Shown here piece after piece: positions 58,748-64,000 of a DNA stretch of 64,000 bases (position 1 is its first letter; each line of letters begins with the position of its first letter). Below the pieces are notes generated by a model that did not search any database, was not told where the DNA came from, and saw nothing but the letters and a program-made list of their open reading frames with translations. A program made the translations under genes and the position numbers. Origin of the DNA: Amycolatopsis palatopharyngis (lineage in GTDB: Bacteria > Actinomycetota > Actinomycetes > Mycobacteriales > Pseudonocardiaceae); the NCBI RefSeq assembly GCF_003385185.1, contig NZ_PQHZ01000029.1, positions 1 through 64,000 of the forward strand. The letters run 5' to 3'.

Positions 58748-59974
58748 GTGGCCGCGTACATATTCGGAGTGGTGCTGTTCGCGCTGGGCATCTGTGTGTC
58801 GGTCGCGTTACACGAAGCGGGCCACATGGTCACCGCGAAGATGTTCGGCATGAAGGTGCGCCGCTACTTCGTGGGCTTCGGCCCGACGGTGTTCTCCTTC
58901 CGCCGGGGTGAGACCGAGTACGGCCTGAAGTGGATCCCGCTCGGTGGCTTCTGTGACATCGCGGGCATGACGGCCCTGGACGAGGTCACCCCGGACGAGT
59001 CGCCTCGCGCGATGTGGCGGTACAAGACCTGGAAGCGCACGGTGGTGCTGGCCGCCGGCTCGGCCACCCACTTCATCCTCGGCTTCATCGTGCTCTACCT
59101 GATGGCCGCCACCATGGGGCTGCCGAACTTCCTCGGCACGCCGCAGGTGGATTCGGTGTCGCAGTGTGTGCAGAACTCCACCTCCAACCAGGACTACCAG
59201 AACCCGGACTGCGCCCCCGGGGACCCGGCGCCCGCGCTGTCCGCCGGAATGCAGCCAGGGGACGTGATCGTGTCGGTCAACGGCTCCGCGACCCCGACCT
59301 ACTCCGACGTGGTCGAGCAGGTCCGGCCGTTGTCCGGGCCGACTGAGTTCGAGGTCCGCCGCGACGGCGACGTCGTCCCGCTACAGGTGGATGTGACCAA
59401 GGTCGCCCGTCCCGTACTCGATGCGGACAACCCGGATGCGCCGCCGAAGATCGTCGAGGTCGGTTCGATCGGGGTGACGTTCCCGAGCACCTTCCAGTAC
59501 GGGCCGGTCGAGGCGATCGGTGGTGCGTTCACCTTCACCGGGGACATGTTCGTCCAGACCTGGCATCGCCTGCTGGAGTTCCCCGAGCGCATCCCGGCTG
59601 TGGTGGAGTCCATCTTCGGTGCGGAACGGGACCCGAACACGCCGGTCAGCGTCGTGGGTGCGAGCCGGATCGGTGGCGAGGCCGTGGAGGACGGGCTGTG
59701 GATCCTCTTCCTGTTCCTGCTGGCCAGCCTGAACTTCTTCGTCGGTGTGTTCAACCTGTTGCCGCTGCTGCCGCTCGACGGCGGGCATATCGCCGTGACC
59801 TGGTACGAGCGGGTTCGCGACGCACTGCGCAGGATGCGGGGCAAGGCGGCAGCCGGGCCGGTGGACTATACGAAACTATCCGCCGTGACGATGGTGCTCG
59901 TGCTCGTCGGCGGAGCCGTGGTGCTGCTCACCGTGACCGCGGACATCGTCAACCCCATCAAAATCTCTCCATAG
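58748..59974 (+). CDS. rip1: Site-2 intramembrane metalloprotease (RseP/Rip1)
   Basis: 408-residue M50 protease. The zinc motif HEAGH is in the first membrane segment (VALHEAGHMVTAKMFG, residues 22-26), the second site LLPLLPLDGGHI in a C-terminal one, and a PDZ domain lies between (about 150-220). In mycobacteria Rip1 cleaves anti-sigma factors and others. Three-base gap after dxr. Confidence 0.94.
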   Translation: MAAYIFGVVLFALGICVSVALHEAGHMVTAKMFGMKVRRYFVGFGPTVFSFRRGETEYGLKWIPLGGFCDIAGMTALDEVTPDESPRAMWRYKTWKRTVVLAAGSATHFILGFIVLYLMAATMGLPNFLGTPQVDSVSQCVQNSTSNQDYQNPDCAPGDPAPALSAGMQPGDVIVSVNGSATPTYSDVVEQVRPLSGPTEFEVRRDGDVVPLQVDVTKVARPVLDADNPDAPPKIVEVGSIGVTFPSTFQYGPVEAIGGAFTFTGDMFVQTWHRLLEFPERIPAVVESIFGAERDPNTPVSVVGASRIGGEAVEDGLWILFLFLLASLNFFVGVFNLLPLLPLDGGHIAVTWYERVRDALRRMRGKAAAGPVDYTKLSAVTMVLVLVGGAVVLLTVTADIVNPIKISP

Positions 59975-60031
59975 CGACTTCGCTGTATCGTTGGGGTTGG
60001 TCTCATTCGCCCATCGGTTGCAGAGGATTCG

Positions 60032-61189
60032 ATGACTGTCGGACTTGGTTTGCCCGCAATGCCTCCCCCTGTGTTGGCGCCGCGGCGTGCGACACGTCAG
60101 TTGCAGGTCGGGTCGGTCGGAGTCGGGAGCGAGTTCCCGATCTCCGTGCAGTCCATGACCACGACGGTCACCTCGGACGTCAACGCGACGCTGCAGCAGA
60201 TCGCCGAGCTGACGGCGGCGGGCTGCGACATCGTGCGCGTGGCCTGCCCGAGCGCGGACGATGCCGAGGCCCTGCCCGCCATCGCGCAGAAGTCGCAGAT
60301 CCCGGTGATCGCCGATATCCACTTCCAGCCCAAGTACGTGTTCGCCGCCATCGAGGCCGGTTGCGCCGCGGTGCGGGTGAATCCGGGCAACATCCGCAAG
60401 TTCGACGACCAGGTCAAGGAGATCGCGCGGGCGGCCAAGGACCACGGCACCCCGATCCGGATCGGGGTCAACGCAGGTTCGCTGGACAAGCGGCTGATGG
60501 AGAAGTACGGCAAGGCGACGCCGGAGGCGCTGGCCGAGTCGGCCCTGTGGGAGGCGAGCCTGTTCGCCGAGCACGACTTCCACGACGTGAAGATCTCGGT
60601 GAAGCACAACGACCCTGTCGTGATGGTCCGGGCGTACGAGTTGCTCGCCGAGCAGTGCGATTACCCGCTGCACCTCGGTGTGACCGAGGCCGGTCCGGCG
60701 TTCCAGGGCACCATCAAGTCGGCGGTCGCGTTCGGCGCGCTGCTGCGCCAGGGCATCGGCGACACGATCCGGGTGTCGCTGTCGGCGCCGCCGGTCGAGG
60801 AGGTCAAGGTCGGCACGCAGATCCTGCAGTCGCTGAACCTGCGGCCGCGCAAGCTGGAGATCGTGTCCTGCCCGTCGTGCGGGCGTGCGCAGGTGGACGT
60901 GTACAAGCTGGCCGACGAGGTCACCGCGGGGCTGGAGGGTATGGAGGTCCCGCTGCGCGTCGCGGTGATGGGTTGTGTGGTCAACGGCCCGGGCGAGGCC
61001 CGCGAGGCCGACCTCGGTGTCGCCTCCGGCAACGGCAAGGGCCAGATCTTCGTCAAGGGTGAGGTCATCAAGACCGTCCCCGAGCACCAGATCGTGGAAA
61101 CCCTCATCGAGGAAGCGATGCGCATCGCCGAGGAGAGCGAGGACAGCGGGGACGCCGCCACGGGCGAGCCACAGGTCACCGTCGGCTGA
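60032..61189 (+). CDS. ispG: 4-hydroxy-3-methylbut-2-enyl diphosphate synthase
   Basis: 385 residues: TIM-barrel domain (VGSEFPISVQSMTTT, CDIVRVACPS, ADIHFQPKY) and a C-terminal Fe-S domain with CPSCGRAQ and GCVVNGPGEAREAD supplying the [4Fe-4S] cysteines. It performs the penultimate MEP-pathway step. The dxr-rip1-ispG order matches M. tuberculosis. Confidence 0.97.
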   Translation: MTVGLGLPAMPPPVLAPRRATRQLQVGSVGVGSEFPISVQSMTTTVTSDVNATLQQIAELTAAGCDIVRVACPSADDAEALPAIAQKSQIPVIADIHFQPKYVFAAIEAGCAAVRVNPGNIRKFDDQVKEIARAAKDHGTPIRIGVNAGSLDKRLMEKYGKATPEALAESALWEASLFAEHDFHDVKISVKHNDPVVMVRAYELLAEQCDYPLHLGVTEAGPAFQGTIKSAVAFGALLRQGIGDTIRVSLSAPPVEEVKVGTQILQSLNLRPRKLEIVSCPSCGRAQVDVYKLADEVTAGLEGMEVPLRVAVMGCVVNGPGEAREADLGVASGNGKGQIFVKGEVIKTVPEHQIVETLIEEAMRIAEESEDSGDAATGEPQVTVG

Positions 61190-61224
61190 CCTGCCCTCGC
61201 GCCGACCGGCTCTAAACTGGGCCA

Positions 61225-62070
61225 GTGGTCGACGAGTGGGCCGTCCGGCAGCCGCATCCGGCACTGCGGCCGTTCATCAGCCGCTACATCGGATATCGCC
61301 GGCACGAGGTGACGCCGCGCGTGCACCGAGGGCTGCCGTCGCGCTACGCCACACTGGTCATCAGTCTCGAGCAACCGGTACGCATGGCCCGCGTGGATCA
61401 GCCCGGGCGGGGGTTGCAGGCGCTGGTCGGCGGCATACACCTGGCTCCGATGCTGATCGAGCAGGACCGCTCCCAGACCGGCCTGCATCTCCAACTCAAC
61501 CCACTCGGCACCCGAATGCTGCTCGGCTTTCCCGCGGCCGAGTTGAGCGGCGTTGTGGCCGATCTCGCCGATCTCGGGTCGCCGGGGCTGGTGGCCCTGC
61601 CGGACCGGCTCGCCGCGACGAACAGCTGGCGACGGCGGTTCGCGATCCTCGACGAGGTGTTCCTGGCGCATCTGGCTGCCGTCGCCCCGGCCAGGGCTTC
61701 GCCTCCCGAGGTCGGACAGGCCTGGCGCAGGCTGCTCACGGCGGGAGGCGGAGTCAGGGTCGGCGCGCTTGCCGAGGAGGTGGGCTGGAGCGGACGTCAT
61801 CTCACCGAGCGGTTCCGGCGAGAGCTGGGTCTCACGCCGAAGCAGGCGGCACGAGTGCTGCGGTTCGAGCGCGCGGGTGCCCTGTTGCGACAACACGGAC
61901 CGGGGGACCTCGCCGGTGTCGCTGTCGCCTGTGGCTACTACGACCAGGCGCACCTGAGCAACGAGTGGCGGGCGCTGGCGGGCTGTTCGCCCGGAACCTG
62001 GATCGCCGAGGAACTCCCGGCGCTCCAAGATCTCGCCGGGACAGCGGACGAGAAGTACCAGGGCACCTGA
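61225..62070 (+). CDS. AraC-family transcriptional regulator
   Basis: 281 residues. The N-terminal sensor region is a short cupin-like domain of unknown ligand; residues 165-265 hold the two AraC helix-turn-helices (VGALAEEVGWSGRHLTERFRRELG and VAVACGYYDQAHLSNEWRALAG). TAAACT at 61212-61217 lies just seven bases before the GTG, so the message may be leaderless. Target unknown. Confidence 0.85.
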   Translation: MVDEWAVRQPHPALRPFISRYIGYRRHEVTPRVHRGLPSRYATLVISLEQPVRMARVDQPGRGLQALVGGIHLAPMLIEQDRSQTGLHLQLNPLGTRMLLGFPAAELSGVVADLADLGSPGLVALPDRLAATNSWRRRFAILDEVFLAHLAAVAPARASPPEVGQAWRRLLTAGGGVRVGALAEEVGWSGRHLTERFRRELGLTPKQAARVLRFERAGALLRQHGPGDLAGVAVACGYYDQAHLSNEWRALAGCSPGTWIAEELPALQDLAGTADEKYQGT

Positions 62071-62140
62071 TCGAACAGGGACCCAGCGTGTCGGGACGAA
62101 ACTTTTCCGTTACCGCGAATTATCTGGCAGTCTTAGTAGC

Positions 62141-62995
62141 GTGTTGCGGCTAGCTGGTGCGCGGCTGCTCGATGATCGGGACTACCCGGCGGTTCGTGCC
62201 GCGCTGGCGGCAGACCCGGTCGGTAGCTGCATGGTGTCCGCCCGGGTGGAGGTGGCCGGGCTCGATCCGTGGCGCCTTGGTGGCGAGATCTGGGCGGCGG
62301 ACGCCCGGGCGGGGCGCTCGGGGCGGCTGCACGGCCTCTGCTTCTCCGGCCCCAACCTCATCCCGCTGCGGGGTAACGCCGCCGCACTCCGTTCGTTCGC
62401 CGACCGCGCGTTGCGCCGCCAGCGCACCTGTTCCTCACTGGTCGGTCCCGCGGAGCAGGTGCTCGGTTTGTGGGAGGAACTCTCCGTGGAGTGGGGACCC
62501 GCCAGGGAGATCCGCCAGGACCAGCCGCTGATGGCCCTGGACGGGCTGCCCACACTGCCGGCCGACCCGTTCGTGCGTCCGGTGCGCCCGGATGAGCTCG
62601 ACCGATACCTGCCCGCCGCGATCGACATGTTCATCGAGGAGGTGGGGGTCGATCCGCGCAGCGGCGACGGCGGGACCAGCTACCGCTCCAGGGTGGCGGA
62701 ACTGATCGCGGGTGGCCGGGCGTTCGCCAGGTTCGAGGGTGGCGAAGTCGTCTTCAAGGCCGAGGTCGGCGCGCTTTCCAGCACAGTGGGGCAGATCCAG
62801 GGAGTCTGGGTACACCCGGACAGGCGCGGTCACGGCCTCGGTACGGCGGGCACGGCGGCGGTGGTCAACCGGCTGGTCCGGGGAATGGGGCGGACGGCGA
62901 GCCTCTACGTCAACTCCTTCAATGCCCCCGCACTCGCGGCCTACCGCAAGATCGGTTTCCGGCAGGTCGGCCGGTATGCGACCGTGCTGTTCTGA
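62141..62995 (+). CDS. GNAT acetyltransferase with DUF4081 N-domain
   Basis: 284 residues. The N-terminal half is a DUF4081-type domain (CSSLVGPAEQVLGLWEEL); the C-terminal GNAT domain has the acetyl-CoA loop HPDRRGHGLGTAG and FNAPALAAYRKIGFRQVGRY. The substrate is not known. The same gene follows ispG in mycobacteria. GTG start without a Shine-Dalgarno. Confidence 0.88.
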   Translation: MLRLAGARLLDDRDYPAVRAALAADPVGSCMVSARVEVAGLDPWRLGGEIWAADARAGRSGRLHGLCFSGPNLIPLRGNAAALRSFADRALRRQRTCSSLVGPAEQVLGLWEELSVEWGPAREIRQDQPLMALDGLPTLPADPFVRPVRPDELDRYLPAAIDMFIEEVGVDPRSGDGGTSYRSRVAELIAGGRAFARFEGGEVVFKAEVGALSSTVGQIQGVWVHPDRRGHGLGTAGTAAVVNRLVRGMGRTASLYVNSFNAPALAAYRKIGFRQVGRYATVLF

Positions 62996-63090
62996 GCGCG
63001 ACTGTTCTGGAGTGTGATGTTCGTCCGCGCTCCGGTGTTCCGACCACGGGCGGCGGGGTGTGCCTTCGGGGATCGTCGTAGGGTGGAGGC

Positions 63091-63948
63091 ATGCCCGTTC
63101 GTGCCCCGTTGAAGCCTGGCGTGCAGACGCCGCGCCGTGCCGTTCCCGCCAGCATCGCCCGTCCCGAGTACGTGGACCGGCCCGCGCCCAAGCGGGACAC
63201 CGGCAACGGTGTCCGGACCCCGGAGATCATCGAGGCCATGCGCGTGGCCGGCAGGATCGCCGCGCAGGCGCTCGAGGAGGGCGGCAAGGCCGTCAAGCCG
63301 GGCAACACCACCGACGATGTCGACAAGGTGATTCACGAGTTCCTGCTCGATCACAACGCCTATCCGTCGACGCTGGGCTACCGGAAATTCCCGAAGTCCT
63401 GCTGCACCTCGCTCAACGAGGTGATCTGTCACGGTATCCCCGACTCGACGGTGATCGAGGACGGTGACATCTGCAATATCGACGTCACCGCCTACATCGG
63501 CGGGGTGCATGGCGATACGAACGCCACCTTCCTCGCCGGGGACGTGGACGAGGAGGTTCGGCTGCTCGTCGAGCGCACCCGCGAGGCCACCGCCCGCGCG
63601 ATCAAGGCGGTGCGTCCCGGCCGTCAGCTCAACGTCATCGGCAGGGTCATCGAGGCCTACGCGAAGCGGTTCGGCTACGGCGTCGTCCGGGACTTCACCG
63701 GCCACGGTGTCGGCCCCGCCTTCCACACCGCCCCCACCGTGCTGCACTACGAGGAGCCCTCGGTGACCACCATCATCGAGGAGGGCATGACCTTCACGAT
63801 CGAACCGATGATCACACTCGGGACGATCGACTACGACGTCTGGGCCGATGACTGGACCGTCACCACCAAGGACAAGAAGTGGACGGCGCAGTTCGAGCAC
63901 ACCCTCCTGGTGACCGACTCCGGCGCGGAGATTCTCACCCTGCCGTAG
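63091..63948 (+). CDS. map: Type I methionine aminopeptidase
   Basis: 285 residues. The pita-bread fold metal ligands are visible: NIDVTAYIGGVHGDTNATF (two Asp), GHGVG (His), TIEPMI (Glu) and QFEHTLLV (Glu). The N-terminal 40 residues form a Pro-rich extension like that of mycobacterial MapB, which contacts the ribosome. It removes initiator Met. Confidence 0.95.
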   Translation: MPVRAPLKPGVQTPRRAVPASIARPEYVDRPAPKRDTGNGVRTPEIIEAMRVAGRIAAQALEEGGKAVKPGNTTDDVDKVIHEFLLDHNAYPSTLGYRKFPKSCCTSLNEVICHGIPDSTVIEDGDICNIDVTAYIGGVHGDTNATFLAGDVDEEVRLLVERTREATARAIKAVRPGRQLNVIGRVIEAYAKRFGYGVVRDFTGHGVGPAFHTAPTVLHYEEPSVTTIIEEGMTFTIEPMITLGTIDYDVWADDWTVTTKDKKWTAQFEHTLLVTDSGAEILTLP

Positions 63949-64000
63949 GTGGATGATCCCTACACGGATCGGTCCAGGGTTGTAGGTCCCACGCACATGG

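Overview
The window is high-GC DNA from a filamentous-type actinomycete, most likely family Pseudonocardiaceae (the Amycolatopsis/Saccharomonospora/Prauserella neighbourhood; the family is inferred, not proven). The evidence is the frequent GTG starts and 1-4 bp gene overlaps, a WhiB-type Fe-S regulator, a UsfX/SigF pair, WhiG, and the chromosomal order rpsP-KH-rimM-trmD-rplS-lepB-rnhB ... whiG-rpsB-tsf-pyrH-frr-cdsA-rlmN-dxr-rip1-ispG-map. I see no rRNA, tRNA, transposase, prophage or CRISPR array.

Region 1 (1-14.45 kb) is accessory in character and is bracketed by two copies of one long palindromic repeat (43-177 and 14181-14296). It holds a molybdenum-hydroxylase cluster of Cox/XDH type: MoxR ATPase, VWA/CoxE, XdhC, 2Fe-2S, Mo-binding and FAD subunits, CoxG, and a flavin monooxygenase-like protein. 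Between the MoxR gene and the VWA gene lies a complete stress-sigma switch: STAS anti-anti-sigma, WhiB3/WhiD-like protein, UsfX-like anti-sigma, SigF, GAF-PP2C phosphatase, and a cobalamin-binding protein carrying the W-x9-EH signature of CarH-type B12 photoreceptors. Two divergent SigF-type promoters sit between whiB and usfX. The most exciting reading of the window is that a B12 (possibly light) sensor feeds the SigF partner switch.

Region 2 (14.45-25.2 kb) is a purine-catabolism island. A leftward operon encodes OHCU decarboxylase, HIU hydrolase and uricase, followed by an NCS2 purine permease. A rightward operon encodes hydroxypyruvate isomerase, tartronate semialdehyde reductase, glyoxylate carboligase, allantoinase and allantoicase. 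Together they would take urate to allantoate/ureidoglycolate and recycle glyoxylate to glycerate. Between them lies a regulator that appears to fuse a thiamine-binding (MTH1187/YkoF-like) fold to an HTH. The glyoxylate carboligase has Glu at the position where the E. coli enzyme has its hallmark Val51.

Region 3 (25.2-36 kb) has a FhuF-like Fe-S protein with an RlmA-type methyltransferase, the nitrogen operon amt-glnK-glnD (with a TIR-bounded element spanning the glnD start), ffh, an amidohydrolase and two CPBP membrane proteases.

Region 4 (36-51.4 kb) is core: ribosome biogenesis (rpsP to rplS), lepB, rnhB, then yraN-comM-dprA-xerC-whiG, an M23 protein, and rpsB-tsf-pyrH-frr-cdsA. Perfect DnaA boxes occur in two intergenic gaps here.

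Region 5 (51.4-64 kb) carries a tandem-repeat tract, VOC, methyltransferase and PadR genes, rlmN, an ArsC-like protein, a TylF-type methyltransferase, an unlisted 53-codon gene, a DUF2631 protein, the MEP/site-2-protease operon dxr-rip1-ispG, an AraC regulator, a GNAT enzyme and map. Several families of intergenic palindromes recur along the window.
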